Numbered from the stretch's first letter, positions 51,034 through 62,302 are shown. The stretch: DNA of 64,000 nt from Pantoea sp. At-9b (GCF_000175935.2 NC_014837.1:2108001-2172000); one strand, 5' to 3'. Numbers and translations: made by a program. The notes: generated by a model not told the origin, from the letters alone.

Positions 51034-52293
51034 TTACTGATGTGTTGCCAGCGCGTAAGCCGCCGTCAAATCCAGACGTTGCCAGAATGATTGATCCGCA
51101 TTGCCGGAAAGCGGATAGCCACCCGCCAGGGCCGATTTCACCATGAGCGCCCGACGTTGCGCATCAGACAGTTTCGGCAGCGCGGTTTTCAGCAGCACCT
51201 CTGCCCCGGCTGGCACCGTTACCGCAACAGGTTTGCCCGTGGCTTGCGGCAGGTTATAGCTCAGGGTGAAACGGTAGAATTGTTTCATCTGCGGCGAACG
51301 GTAAGGATCGTCCTTGCCTGTCGTGCGTGCGCACTCCGCCAGCGAGGTGCCACACTCTTTCTCCAGCGCGCTACGCAATTGATCGCGTGCTTCGCTGAAC
51401 AACGCCTGATAGCGGGCATCGTTAAGATAATTCGCCACATTGCGCTCCGCCACCATGCGTGAACCCATCACGTCGAGCGGATAATGCACGCCCAGCACCA
51501 GACGCGAGTAGCCATAACGCGCCCCACGGATGACCAACGCTTCGAAGCGTTCCGGCACCATTTCCGCCAGCAACAGCGCATCGGTATAGCCGGTGTTGGT
51601 ATGCCCGCTGGGGAAAGAGCCGCCGTCGGCTGTGTAAGGCTGGTTATCCTTCACCACCACATCGTCCGGCACCAGATGAATGGTGTTACCTTCATGCAGG
51701 AACGGACGCGGATAGTTGAAGTGTTTCTTCGCCGCGCTGGTGCTGACTTCGCTGGCTTTGATCAGCGCCGCCGCCTTGCTCAGTTCGCCTTTGTCATAAG
51801 CAGTCAGGAAGGCTTTACCAAGACGAGGACCGAGCGCATCGGCGAGGAAATAGAGATGGTTGATACCTTCCGCATCGGCCAGGGCCTGATGGCGTGTGCC
51901 CTGCGTGGCGTTCAGATTGATTTGGGTGACAGTGGCGCGATTGGCATCCAGCACGCTGGCTGGCAGCGCACTAAACCCGGCCAACAGGGCGATACCCGCC
52001 TGCTGATTGGCTTTCGTCTGGAAATCATAGCCACTGTTTTTCAGCCAGGCGTAATCCGCCTGGGTCGGGGTTTGTTTGGCTTTTTCCAGCAGATTGCGCG
52101 TGAGCTGCGGGTGGTTACCCTGTAACGCCGCCCGCAGTGCCTGCTGCATCTGCTGTTCAAGATCGTTGTAACCTGCCTGAGCAGAACCGATTGAAGTCTG
52201 ACTGGCGAGCGCGGCGGCGTCCGGCAGTGTGATCGCGTGTGCCTGTTGCGCCAGCAGCACCAGGGTGGCGATCAGAGTGAAGCGGGTTTTCAT
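51034..52293 (-). CDS. PAP2-family phosphatase, periplasmic, with long N-terminal extension
   Basis: 419 residues with a signal peptide ending AQQAHA (1-20). The three PAP2/vanadium-peroxidase motifs are complete: Lys189-x6-Arg196-Pro (KKHFNYPRP), Pro-Ser-Gly-His at 228-231, and Ser263-Arg-x5-His270-x3-Asp274. The catalytic domain resembles class A acid phosphatases (PhoN/PhoC), but those are about 250 residues; here some 100 extra helical residues precede and 100 follow. It would hydrolyse phosphomonoesters in the periplasm. Monocistronic and leftward. Confidence 0.88.
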   Translation of the reverse strand: MKTRFTLIATLVLLAQQAHAITLPDAAALASQTSIGSAQAGYNDLEQQMQQALRAALQGNHPQLTRNLLEKAKQTPTQADYAWLKNSGYDFQTKANQQAGIALLAGFSALPASVLDANRATVTQINLNATQGTRHQALADAEGINHLYFLADALGPRLGKAFLTAYDKGELSKAAALIKASEVSTSAAKKHFNYPRPFLHEGNTIHLVPDDVVVKDNQPYTADGGSFPSGHTNTGYTDALLLAEMVPERFEALVIRGARYGYSRLVLGVHYPLDVMGSRMVAERNVANYLNDARYQALFSEARDQLRSALEKECGTSLAECARTTGKDDPYRSPQMKQFYRFTLSYNLPQATGKPVAVTVPAGAEVLLKTALPKLSDAQRRALMVKSALAGGYPLSGNADQSFWQRLDLTAAYALATHQ

Positions 52294-52368
52294 TATTTTC
52301 CCCTGTTATCAGAATATTACCTTGCCGGGGAAACACGCTAGCACCCTGTTGTGACAGTTTTATTTCAG

Positions 52369-52614
52369 TTAACGGCACTGGCTGGTACAGTTTTGTACGC
52401 AAATTTGTGCCAGCGAGCCGCATGCACCGTTTTTATCGTTGTTACATTGTGATTGCTGGATATAACAGTTCTGCTGACAGGCAGACACATCGCATTTTGC
52501 GGCAACGGGCGTGAGCTGCGGGATCGGGGATTTGCTCTCAGGTTGCCAGTGGGTTTGCGCCTGTGCAGCAACGCCGATGCTGGTAAGCAGCAGCAACAGA
52601 ATAGTCCACTTCAT
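52369..52614 (-). CDS. Secreted cysteine-rich small protein
   Basis: 81 residues with a clear signal peptide (TILLLLLTSIGVAAQAQ). The mature part holds eight cysteines: Cys41, 46, 50, 57, 65, 72, 76 and 80, including CxxxC repeats at 46/50 and 72/76/80. That spacing suggests two disulfide-clamped helices. No family recognised. It is leftward, upstream of the PAP2 gene by 75 bases, and could share its unit. A REP pair lies upstream of it. Confidence 0.75.
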   Translation of the reverse strand: MKWTILLLLLTSIGVAAQAQTHWQPESKSPIPQLTPVAAKCDVSACQQNCYIQQSQCNNDKNGACGSLAQICVQNCTSQCR

Positions 52615-52652
52615 CGCCTTACCCTCGTGTGGTTGATGGCAAAAGTATGGCT

Positions 52653-52719
52653 GTAGCGGCGCGATTTATCGCGCGGTTTTTAGCCTTCTGTGATATTGCG
52701 CGATAAATCGCGCCGCTAC
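52653..52719. repeat. REP-like palindrome pair (copy 5)
   Basis: Units at 52653-52674 and 52698-52719 in the outward arrangement (GTAGCG ends outside), 23 bp apart, as in copy 1. It lies in the 310-bp divergent gap between the cysteine-rich gene and hpxO; the remaining 200 bp up to hpxO are AT-rich and look like its promoter region, with no gene. Confidence 0.85.
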
Positions 52720-52924
52720 GTGTGAAACCATTGATTCACTCCCTTAACGTTAATGAACTAATTTAGTGCAACACCATGAATCATCATTGTGCATCCATCT
52801 GAAATAACCCTGATAAAAATTAATTAATATCAATAAATATCAGCACCTTGATGTGATTGGGTGGTGTTTTTCACCATTGGTACAAAAGTTGCAAGCCTGT
52901 TGCGGTATAGCAAAGGAGATGGAT

Positions 52925-54082
52925 ATGAAAGCGATTGTGATTGGTGCCGGTATCGGCGGGATGAGCGCGGCGATTGCGCTGGAAAAGGCAGGCTTTAGCA
53001 CAGCGGTGTTTGAAGCGGTGAAAGAGATGAAACCGGTCGGCGCGGCTATTTCAATCTGGCCCAATGGGGTGAAGTGTCTGAATGCACTGGGTATGAAAGA
53101 CTCGTTGCGCGCGCTGGGCGGCAATATGGCGTTTATGGCCTACAACGATGCCCACAGCGGTGCGACCCTGACCCGCTTTAGCATGGATCCGCTGGTGCAG
53201 CAGGTTGGCGAACATCCTTATCCGGTCGCACGCGCGGAATTGCAGGCGATGCTGATTGATACTTATGGCCGGTCGCGCATTGGCTTCGGCAAGCGCGTCA
53301 CCCAGGTGGAGCAAACCGCCAGCGGCGTGACGGCCTGGTTTGATGATGGTAGCCAGCAGCAGGCGGATTTCCTGATTGCCGCCGATGGCACCCATTCGGT
53401 GATCCGCCATTACGTGCTGGGTGAAAGCGTCGAACGCCGCTATGCCGGTTACGTTAACTGGAACGGTCTGGTAACGATTGATGAAAGCATCGCCCCGGCG
53501 GATCAGTGGACCACCTTTGTCGGCGAAGGCAAACGCGTTTCGCTGATGCCGGTGAGCGGCAACCGTTTTTACTTCTTCTTTGATGTGCCGTTACCGAAAG
53601 GCCTGACGGAAGATCGCAGCACGCTGAAGGCCGATTTGCATGGCTACTTTGCTGGCTGGGCCGAGCCAGTACAACGCCTGATCGACGCGATTAACCCAGA
53701 GACGACCAACCGGGTGGAGATCCACGATATCGAACCTTTCAGCCAGTTTGTCAAAGGACGCGTGGCGCTGCTGGGCGATGCCGCACACAGCACCACGCCG
53801 GATATCGGCCAGGGCGGTTGTGCCGCGATGGAAGACGCGATTGTGCTGGCACAGACATTGGCTGCGCACTCGCTCGGCATCGAAGATGGTTTGTTGCGTT
53901 ACCAGGCGCGACGAGTGGAGCGCACCAAGGACCTGGTGTTGAAAGCCCGTAAGCGTTGCGACGTCACCCACGCCAAAGATGCAGCCGTCACCGCCGCCTG
54001 GTATCAGGAACTGAAAAATGAAACCGGCGAGCGCGTGCTGGCCGGTATGTGTGACACCATTGAAGGCGGACCGTTAGGTTAA
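52925..54082 (+). CDS. hpxO: FAD-dependent urate hydroxylase HpxO
   Basis: 385 residues from ATG 52925 (AAGGAG seven bases before); the open frame extends upstream but is not protein-like. FAD motif MKAIVIGAGIGGMSAAIALEKAG at 1-23, GxGxxG class flavoprotein monooxygenase; DxD-type second site ALLGDAAHSTTPDIGQGGCAAMEDAIVLA. The family oxidises urate to 5-hydroxyisourate with NADH and O2. The neighbours xdhABC and guaD, past dcp, produce urate, so the pathway context fits. Later steps (hpxT transthyretin-like, OHCU decarboxylase) are not in this window. Confidence 0.92.
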   Translation: MKAIVIGAGIGGMSAAIALEKAGFSTAVFEAVKEMKPVGAAISIWPNGVKCLNALGMKDSLRALGGNMAFMAYNDAHSGATLTRFSMDPLVQQVGEHPYPVARAELQAMLIDTYGRSRIGFGKRVTQVEQTASGVTAWFDDGSQQQADFLIAADGTHSVIRHYVLGESVERRYAGYVNWNGLVTIDESIAPADQWTTFVGEGKRVSLMPVSGNRFYFFFDVPLPKGLTEDRSTLKADLHGYFAGWAEPVQRLIDAINPETTNRVEIHDIEPFSQFVKGRVALLGDAAHSTTPDIGQGGCAAMEDAIVLAQTLAAHSLGIEDGLLRYQARRVERTKDLVLKARKRCDVTHAKDAAVTAAWYQELKNETGERVLAGMCDTIEGGPLG

Positions 54083-54101
54083 GCAGCGCACCTGGTGCAC
54101 C

Positions 54102-54131
54102 CGGCCTTCCCCCGCTTGCGGCAGAAGGCCG
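54102..54131. terminator. Hairpin terminator between hpxO and dcp
   Basis: CGGCCTTC (54102-54109) pairs with GAAGGCCG (54124-54131), with an inner CCGC/GCGG pairing (54112-54121). It lies between convergent stops and can serve both genes. No T run. Confidence 0.55.
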
Positions 54132-54143
54132 TGATGAGGGCCG

Positions 54144-56189
54144 TTACGCCAGCCCTCGGTTCTTCAGCATTGGGCCGATTTCTGGCGCTTTACCACGCCA
54201 GGCCAGCCACAAATACTGCAAATCAGTGCTGTTGCCGCGTGACAGAATCTGCTCGCGGAAGTGCTGGCCATTCTCGCGCGTCAATCCGCCCCGCTCCTCA
54301 AACGCCTGGTAGCCATCATCCGCCAGCATCTGCGTCCAGATATAGGCGTAATAACCTGCCGCATAGCCGCCGCCCCAGATATGGCGGAAATAGCTGGAGC
54401 GGTAGCGTGGTGGCACCGTGCTCAGCGCGATATTCTCCGCCGCCAGCGCCTGCAACTCGAAATGACTGACATCTTGCGGGTTATCCCCGGTGGTCAGCGA
54501 ATGCCATTGCAGATCGAGCAAGGCCGCGGCCAGCAACTCGGTCATGTCATAGCCTTTGTTGAACGTTGCCGCCCGTACCATTTTTTCGCGCAGATCGGCG
54601 GGCATCGGCTCTCCGCTCTGGTAATGGCAGGCATAGTTGGCAAACACCTGCGCATTGCTGGCCCAGTGTTCGTTAATCTGCGACGGAAATTCAACAAAAT
54701 CGCGCGGTGTGGCCGTGCCGGAGAGGCTGACATAACGTTGCGACGCGAACAGGCCATGCAGCGCGTGACCGAATTCGTGGAACAAGGTAATGACCTCATC
54801 CCAGCTTAGCAGCGCCGGTTGCCCGTTGGCCGGTTTGGTGTAGTTGCAGACGTTGTAGATCACCGGTTTGGTGCTGAGCAGCGTCGACTGATCGACAAAG
54901 TTGCTCATCCACGCGCCACCGCTTTTATTGTCACGCTTGAAGAAATCGGTGTAGAACAGCGCCAGCGGCGTGTCATCGGCATCGAAAATTTCATACACGC
55001 GCACATCAGGATGGTAGACCGGCAGATCGTGACGTTCGCTGAAGCGGATACCAAACAACTGGCTGGCAGACCAGAACACCCCTTTCTCCAGCACGTTTTC
55101 CAGCGCAAAGTAAGGACGGATCTGGCTTTCATCGAGATCATATTGCGCTTTACGCACCTGCTCGGCGTAGTAGTTCCAGTCCCAGGCCCGTAACGGGAAA
55201 CTGTGGTGGCTCTGCTCAATCGCCTGCTGAATATCCGCCGCTTCTCGTTCCGCGCGTCCACGTGCTGCGGGCACGATGTTACGCATAAAACTGAACGCTG
55301 CTTCCGGGGTCTTCGCCATCTGGTCCTGCAAACTCCACTCGGCATAGCTGTTGAAGCCAAGCAGGCTGGCGCGTTGCGCGCGCAGTTGCGCCATGCGCAG
55401 CACCAGCGCCCGGGTATCGTTATCGTCGCCCTGCTCACAACGCGTCAGTGCGCGCTGGAACAAGGCTTCGCGCGTGGCGCGCACGCTCAGTGACTGTAAC
55501 GCCGGTTGCTGGGTGGTGTTTTGTAACGGCAGCAGCCATTCGCCAGATAAGCCACGTGCTTCGGCAGCCGCTTTGGCGTGCGCCAGTTCTTCGCTGCTCA
55601 GTCCGGCCAGTGCCGCAGGATCGCTGACGGTATACGCTCCCGCTTTGGTGGCGGCCAACAGGCGGTTGCCAAATTTGGTGCCCAGCGTCGCCAGCTCTTG
55701 GTTGCAGGCACGCAACTGCGCTTTGTCGGCATCATTCAATGCCGCACCTGCCAGTTTAAAATGTTGCCAGGTGACCTCCGTCAGACGCATCGCTTCCGCA
55801 TCCGGGCACAGCGTGCCACGATGCTGATAAACCTCATCCAGACGGCTAAACAGCTGGCTGTTCAGGGTGATTTCATCGGTCAGCGCGGTCAGTTGGGGGG
55901 TGATCAGCTCATCAATTTCCTGTAGTCGTTCGCTGGTATTGGCTGAGGTCATGGCACCAAACACCAGGTTAACCCGGCTCAGCAATTGCCCGCTGCGTTC
56001 CAGCGCTTCATAGGTATTTTCGAAACTGACTGGTGCAGGATTGCTGGCGATCGCCGCCACTTGCTGGCGTTTTTCTGCAATGCCGGCTTCCAGCGCCGGG
56101 AGAAAATCGTCTTCCTGAATCTGGTCAAACGGCGGGGTTTGATACGGCAAGGTGCTGGCGGTGAAGAAAGGATTAGTTCTTGAATTCAT
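54144..56189 (-). CDS. dcp: Peptidyl-dipeptidase Dcp (M3 metallopeptidase)
   Basis: 681 residues, the length I remember for E. coli Dcp. Zinc motif HEFGHALHG with His471 and His475, and the C-terminal IWGGGYAAGYYAYIWTQMLADDGYQAFEERGGL with the substrate-binding Tyr/His region of the M3 family. It removes dipeptides from C termini of peptides, in the periplasm or cytoplasm. Prolyl oligopeptidase A is the alternative, but the start MNSRTNPFFTASTLPYQTPPFDQI favours Dcp. In E. coli dcp neighbours ydfG; here the xdh-guaD block lies between them. Confidence 0.93.
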   Translation of the reverse strand: MNSRTNPFFTASTLPYQTPPFDQIQEDDFLPALEAGIAEKRQQVAAIASNPAPVSFENTYEALERSGQLLSRVNLVFGAMTSANTSERLQEIDELITPQLTALTDEITLNSQLFSRLDEVYQHRGTLCPDAEAMRLTEVTWQHFKLAGAALNDADKAQLRACNQELATLGTKFGNRLLAATKAGAYTVSDPAALAGLSSEELAHAKAAAEARGLSGEWLLPLQNTTQQPALQSLSVRATREALFQRALTRCEQGDDNDTRALVLRMAQLRAQRASLLGFNSYAEWSLQDQMAKTPEAAFSFMRNIVPAARGRAEREAADIQQAIEQSHHSFPLRAWDWNYYAEQVRKAQYDLDESQIRPYFALENVLEKGVFWSASQLFGIRFSERHDLPVYHPDVRVYEIFDADDTPLALFYTDFFKRDNKSGGAWMSNFVDQSTLLSTKPVIYNVCNYTKPANGQPALLSWDEVITLFHEFGHALHGLFASQRYVSLSGTATPRDFVEFPSQINEHWASNAQVFANYACHYQSGEPMPADLREKMVRAATFNKGYDMTELLAAALLDLQWHSLTTGDNPQDVSHFELQALAAENIALSTVPPRYRSSYFRHIWGGGYAAGYYAYIWTQMLADDGYQAFEERGGLTRENGQHFREQILSRGNSTDLQYLWLAWRGKAPEIGPMLKNRGLA

Positions 56190-56211
56190 TATCGCTCCTG
56201 ATCATCAGCAA

Positions 56212-56231
56212 CGCCGGAGCACGCCCCGGCG
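56212..56231 (-). other. GC-rich hairpin between xdhC and dcp
   Basis: CGCCGG (56212-56217) pairs with CCGGCG (56226-56231), an eight-base loop, 33 bases downstream of the xdhC stop and shortly before the dcp start. No T run. It may mark the xdh operon end. Confidence 0.35.
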
Positions 56232-56263
56232 GAATGTTTCTATCCTGGCAGTTTCAGCGCGTC

Positions 56264-57049
56264 TCAACAACTCATCGTCTGCCGCTGATAAACACTGATG
56301 ATTTCACCCGCGACCGCCACGGCGATTTCCGCGGGCAGTTTGCCTTTCACATCCGGCAATCCCAACGGGCAGCGCAGACGCGCCAGCGTATCCGCTGCAA
56401 TGCCTTTGCCTGCCAGGCGATAACGAAAACGTTGCGCTTTGGTTTCCGAACCGATCACCCCGGCATAGCGAAAATCACCGCGCCGCAGAATGGCTTCACT
56501 CAGCGCCAGGTCGAGCGGATGATGATGGGTCATCACCACGAAATAGCTGCCCGGTGCGGCGTCTGCCACGCAATCCAACGGATCATCTACCTGACATACC
56601 GTGACGCCTTCCGGCACGCTACGGAACTGCGCCGCGCGGCTGTCGATCCAGGTGATGTGACAGGGTAACGTTGCCAGCAGCTGTACCAGCGCCTGCCCGA
56701 CATGTCCGGCACCGTACACCTGAATTTCCGGCTGTTGTTGCATCAGCGGTTCAAACAGAATGGTCGCCATACCGCCACAGCACTGACCGAGCCGCGCGCC
56801 GAGCGCGAATTCTTCGCTATGGGGCGCACTGCGCTGCTGCTGCAACAGCGCGCGAGCCTGCGCGATGCATTGGTACTCCAGATGGCCGCCGCCGATGGTG
56901 AGAAAACTGTCGCTGGCGGTGACCACCATTTTGCTGCCACTGTCACGCGGTACCGAACCGCGCTCGCTCAGCACGGTTACCAGCACACAACTTTCACGTT
57001 TTTCCCGCAGGCGATGCAGTACGCTAATCCAGTCATGGTAGATCATCAT
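56264..57049 (-). CDS. xdhC: Xanthine dehydrogenase accessory protein XdhC
   Basis: About 261 residues from ATG 57049 or 57046 (GGGAG upstream); the open frame further upstream lies inside xdhB. N-terminal XdhC domain LVTVLSERGSVPRDSGSKMVV and GGGHLEYQCIAQARALL; C-terminal Rossmann-like domain IQVYGAGHVGQALVQLLATLPCHITWIDSR. It inserts the sulfurated molybdenum cofactor into xanthine dehydrogenase. Last gene of the leftward guaD-xdhA-xdhB-xdhC unit, overlapping xdhB by about 17 bases. Confidence 0.93.
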   Translation of the reverse strand: MMIYHDWISVLHRLREKRESCVLVTVLSERGSVPRDSGSKMVVTASDSFLTIGGGHLEYQCIAQARALLQQQRSAPHSEEFALGARLGQCCGGMATILFEPLMQQQPEIQVYGAGHVGQALVQLLATLPCHITWIDSRAAQFRSVPEGVTVCQVDDPLDCVADAAPGSYFVVMTHHHPLDLALSEAILRRGDFRYAGVIGSETKAQRFRYRLAGKGIAADTLARLRCPLGLPDVKGKLPAEIAVAVAGEIISVYQRQTMSC

Positions 57050-59399
57050 CCGCTCCCGAGAGGCGCTGAACGCCCCAGAAAACCCGTTCCGGTGTGGCGG
57101 GTGCATCCAATAGCGGATGCTGACGGTAATCCGCCACGCTGGCGACCGCATCCTGCAAGGCGCACCACACGGCAATCCCCAGCATGAACGGCGGCTCGCC
57201 GACCGCTTTGGAATGAAACACCGTCTGCTGGGGGTTTTTACGATTCTCCACCAGGGTGACACGCAAATCGGCAGGAACATCGCTGATGGCCGGGATCTTA
57301 TAGCTGGCCGGACCCTCGGTGAGCAGTTTGCCCTGGTCATTCCACACCAGTTCTTCACAGGTCAGCCAACCCATGCCTTGCACGAAACCGCCCTCGACCT
57401 GACCAATATCGATGGCCGGATTCAGCGATGCGCCGACATCATGCAAGATATCAGCGCGCAGCAGACGGTATTCGCCGGTGAAGGTATCCACCAACACTTC
57501 ACAGCAGGCGGCACCATAGGCGAAGTAATAGAACGGCGTACCCCGTCCGGCGTTGCGGTCGTAATGGATACCCGGCACCCGATAAAACCCGGTGGCGGAA
57601 AGTGGCACCTGATTCAGCCACGCCTGCTGGCACACCTCAGCAAAGGTGAAGTGCTGCTCCCTGACGCGCACGATACCGTTGCTAAAGCTGACCTGTTCAG
57701 TCGAGCACTGATGCAGATGGCACAACATCGTGGTTAAACGATCACGTAAGGTCTGCGCGGCATCCTGTGCCGCTTTACCATTCAGATCGGCACCACTGGA
57801 CGCCGCCGTAGGCGAGGTGTTGGGCACTTTACCGGTATCCGTGGCGGTCACCTGGATGTGGCTGATATCGATTTGCAGCACCTCGGCGACGATCTGCGCC
57901 ACTTTGGTGTTCAGCCCCTGGCCCATCTCTGTGCCGCCGTGATTCAGCTGCACCGTGCCATCGGTGTAGATCAGAATCAGTGCACCGGCCTGATTGAGAA
58001 AACTGGAGGTAAAGGAGATGCCGAATTTCACTGGCGTCAGCGCCAACCCGCGTTTCATCACGCGATTCGCGGCGTTAAACGCCTGAATTTCCGCACGCCG
58101 TGCCGGGTAATCGCTGCTGGCTTCCAGCTGGGCGGTGATCTCCTCCAGCAGGTTATCCTCGACCTGCTGATGATAATGGGTGATGTTGCGATCCTGCTTG
58201 CCGTAGTAGTTCCGCTTGCGCAGCTCCAGCGGATCGATCTGCAACTCGCGGGCGATGTGATCCATGATCTGTTCAATCGCCACCATCCCCTGTGGCCCAC
58301 CAAAGCCACGATAAGCGGTATTCGACGCGATGTTGGTGCGGCAGCGATACCCGGTAATCAACGCGTCTCCGAGGTAATAAGCATTATCCGCATGGAACAT
58401 CGCTCGATCGACTATCGATCCACTAAGATCGAGAGAAAAACCACAATTTCCTGCCAGATCGATCTTCACGCCGCAAAAACGACCGGCGTCATCAAAGCCA
58501 ACATCGTAGCGCACGTAGAACGGATGGCGCTTACCGGTGATGCGCATATCATCGCGGCGTGCGAGGCGCATTTTTGCCGGTCGCCGCGTCTGACGTGCCG
58601 CAATGGCACACAGACAAGCAACCCCTGCCGCCTGCGTCTCTTTGCCACCAAAGCCTCCGCCCATACGACGCATATCGATGGTGACGTTATTCATGCTGAT
58701 GCCCATCACCTCAGCCACCAGCTTCTGCACTTCCGTGGGATTCTGGGTGGAGGAGAACACCTGAAGCGCGCTGTCTTCGCCAGGGATCACCAGCGCCGTC
58801 TGGGTTTCCAGATAGAAATGCTCCTGACCGCCGATGTGGAAGCTGCCCTGAATACGGTGCGGCGCACGTGCCAACGCCGCATCGGCATCGCCGCGCTGGT
58901 GCACATGAGGTTGCTGGACAAAATGCCCCTGCTCCAGCGCCTCGCAAACATCCAGGATCGCCGGTAAGGCTTCGTACTCGACAATCGCCGCGGCAACGCC
59001 AGCGCGTGCCGCTTCGGGTGACTCCGCCGCGACGGCAATCACCACCTGGCCGAGATACTCGACTTTGTCCTGTGCCAGCAGCGGATCGCCAGGTTCCAGT
59101 GGGCCAACATCGTTGCTGCCAGGCACATCACGCCAGGTGAGCACGCTGACTACGCCGGGCACCGCATAGCACGGCTGCACGTCCAGGCGGATAATCCGCG
59201 CATGGGCATGTGGACTGAGCAACGGACAAAGGTGCAGCAGGCCCGGTAAATCGGGTTTGTCATCGATATAAATCGCCTCGCCCGAGACATGTTTATCCGC
59301 GCTTTCATGCTTGCGGCTGCGTCCGACACCGCTCTGAATACCGGCGTCAAACTGGGTTTTTAGCAAGGTTTCATTCAGTTGCGGACGATTATGAGACAT
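57033..59399 (-). CDS. xdhB: Xanthine dehydrogenase, molybdopterin-binding subunit XdhB
   Basis: 788 residues. Mo-pterin binding text: RRMGGGFGGKETQAAGVACLCAIAARQTRRPAK, NTAYRGFGGPQGMVAIEQIMD, NHGGTEMGQGLNTKVAQIVAEVL and, with the catalytic Glu, QVEGGFVQGMGWLTCEEL. Together with XdhA it oxidises hypoxanthine and xanthine to urate. It overlaps xdhA by 11 bases and xdhC by about 17. The split small/large arrangement is that of bacterial XdhAB (FAD and FeS on one chain, Mo on the other). Confidence 0.95.
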   Translation of the reverse strand: MSHNRPQLNETLLKTQFDAGIQSGVGRSRKHESADKHVSGEAIYIDDKPDLPGLLHLCPLLSPHAHARIIRLDVQPCYAVPGVVSVLTWRDVPGSNDVGPLEPGDPLLAQDKVEYLGQVVIAVAAESPEAARAGVAAAIVEYEALPAILDVCEALEQGHFVQQPHVHQRGDADAALARAPHRIQGSFHIGGQEHFYLETQTALVIPGEDSALQVFSSTQNPTEVQKLVAEVMGISMNNVTIDMRRMGGGFGGKETQAAGVACLCAIAARQTRRPAKMRLARRDDMRITGKRHPFYVRYDVGFDDAGRFCGVKIDLAGNCGFSLDLSGSIVDRAMFHADNAYYLGDALITGYRCRTNIASNTAYRGFGGPQGMVAIEQIMDHIARELQIDPLELRKRNYYGKQDRNITHYHQQVEDNLLEEITAQLEASSDYPARRAEIQAFNAANRVMKRGLALTPVKFGISFTSSFLNQAGALILIYTDGTVQLNHGGTEMGQGLNTKVAQIVAEVLQIDISHIQVTATDTGKVPNTSPTAASSGADLNGKAAQDAAQTLRDRLTTMLCHLHQCSTEQVSFSNGIVRVREQHFTFAEVCQQAWLNQVPLSATGFYRVPGIHYDRNAGRGTPFYYFAYGAACCEVLVDTFTGEYRLLRADILHDVGASLNPAIDIGQVEGGFVQGMGWLTCEELVWNDQGKLLTEGPASYKIPAISDVPADLRVTLVENRKNPQQTVFHSKAVGEPPFMLGIAVWCALQDAVASVADYRQHPLLDAPATPERVFWGVQRLSGADDDLP

Positions 59400-60827
59400 A
59401 GCGCGTTACCTCCGCGATGGTCAGTTCACCGCTGGCCTGCGCGTAGTAACGCCGCAGCAAATTGCGCGCCACCTGCAAGCGGTAGGCGGCGCTGGCACGG
59501 AAATCGCTCAGCGGCTGGAAGTCCTGGCTCAGGGCGGCACAGGCGGTTTCAAGGGTACTCAGGTTAAACGCTGCGCCGCTGAGTGCCGCTTCAGCCTGCA
59601 ACGCGCGTTTCGGGGTGGCGGCCATACCGCCAAACGCGATGCGCGCATGCTGCACCGTGCCGTGCTCGACCCGGATGTTGATGGCGGCAAAGATAGCGGA
59701 AATATCGTCATCAAGCCGTTTGGAGACCTTCCAGGCGACAAAGTTGGGTGACACTGTCACGCGAGGGATGATGATGGTGCGGATGAACTCACCTGGCTGC
59801 AATACCGTCTGGCGATAGCCGGTAAAGAATTGATCCAGCGGCACTTCCCGACACTGCGCGCCTTGCTGCAATTCAAGTCGGGCATTGAGCGCCAGCAGCA
59901 TCGGGGCAGCATCACCAATCGGTGACGCGTTACCAATATTGCCGCCCAGCGTGCCCTGATGGCGGATTTGCAGCGAAGCAAACCGTGCCAGCATGTGGCT
60001 GAATGCCGGGATGCGCGCGGCGAGGAAGCGATCGCACTGATGCAATGAAGCACCCGCGCCCAGACGCCAGTGCGCCTCATCTTCGCTACAGACTTTCAAC
60101 TCAGCCACCTGCTCCAGCGCAATCAGCAACGGTATCCGCTGATAGTGTTGGGTGATCTGTAACGTCAGATCGGTGCCGCCCGCCACTAAGCGCGCGTCTG
60201 GATGCTGCTGATACAGGGCCGCCAGTTGCGACAGGGTTTTTGGCACCAGACAGCGGCTGCCGTTGGCTTCCAGTATCTGTACCTCGTTGTTGACCAGCGC
60301 CTGTAAGCGCTGTACCACACTGGCTTCGTGCTGGCTGAAGTTATCTGCCGCGCCCTGTTCGCAGGCTTGCTGTGCCGCAGCCATAATGGGTCGATAACCG
60401 GTGCAGCGGCACAGGTTGCCCGCCAGCGCCTGCTCCGCCTGATGACGGTCCCAGCCATGGCTGTTTTTTTGTAAGGTGAAAAGTGACATGACAAAGCCCG
60501 GCGTGCAGTAGCCGCACTGCGAACCGTGGCAATCGACCATCGCCTGTTGTACCGGGTGCAAATCACGCCCCTGGCGCAAATCCTCGACGGTAATCAACTG
60601 CTTCCCCTGCAAACTGCTGACCAACGTCAGGCAACTGTTGACCGTTTCATAGCGCATACGACCTTCCACCACCGTTCCCAGCGTCACGGTGCAGGCACCA
60701 CAATCGCCGGAGGCACAGCCTTCTTTGGTGCCACGGCGCTGCTGGTGATTGCGCAGATAATTCAACACGCTGAGATTGGGATCGAGATCGCACTCGGTGA
60801 CCAGCCGGTTATTTAACAGAAACTGAA

Positions 60828-60831
<4 letters not shown>
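59389..60831 (-). CDS. xdhA: Xanthine dehydrogenase, FeS/FAD small subunit XdhA
   Basis: 480 residues. First 2Fe-2S cluster Cys39, 44, 47 and 67 (GCASGDCGACTV); second cluster Cys106, 109, 141 and 143 (CGYCTPGF, LCRCTGYRP). The FAD domain follows from about 190 (LVAGGTDL, and LGGNIGNASPIGDAAP for the pyrophosphate). It passes electrons from XdhB's molybdenum to NAD. Its ATG overlaps the guaD stop by four bases. Confidence 0.95.
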
Positions 60832-62156
<1,325 letters not shown>

Positions 62157-62302
62157 AAGGAGTTCCTTGCGTTCTCATTGTTATGGCAGGTGATGGCCTT
62201 TAATGAGTTTTGCAAACTGCATGCCAACGCAAATAACTTGTTTTTATGTTTATATTCAATGAATTAGGTTGATATAAGCTATTTTTATGGCTGTTTGCGC
62301 AA

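Noticed and set aside
16591..52719. Dispersed 22-bp repeats as a CRISPR array
   Set aside because: They are palindromic pairs scattered over 36 kb with no regular spacers and no cas genes.
57858..58967. A 369-codon rightward frame opposite xdhB
   Set aside because: It lies wholly inside the coding part of xdhB and its translation shows no protein-family features.
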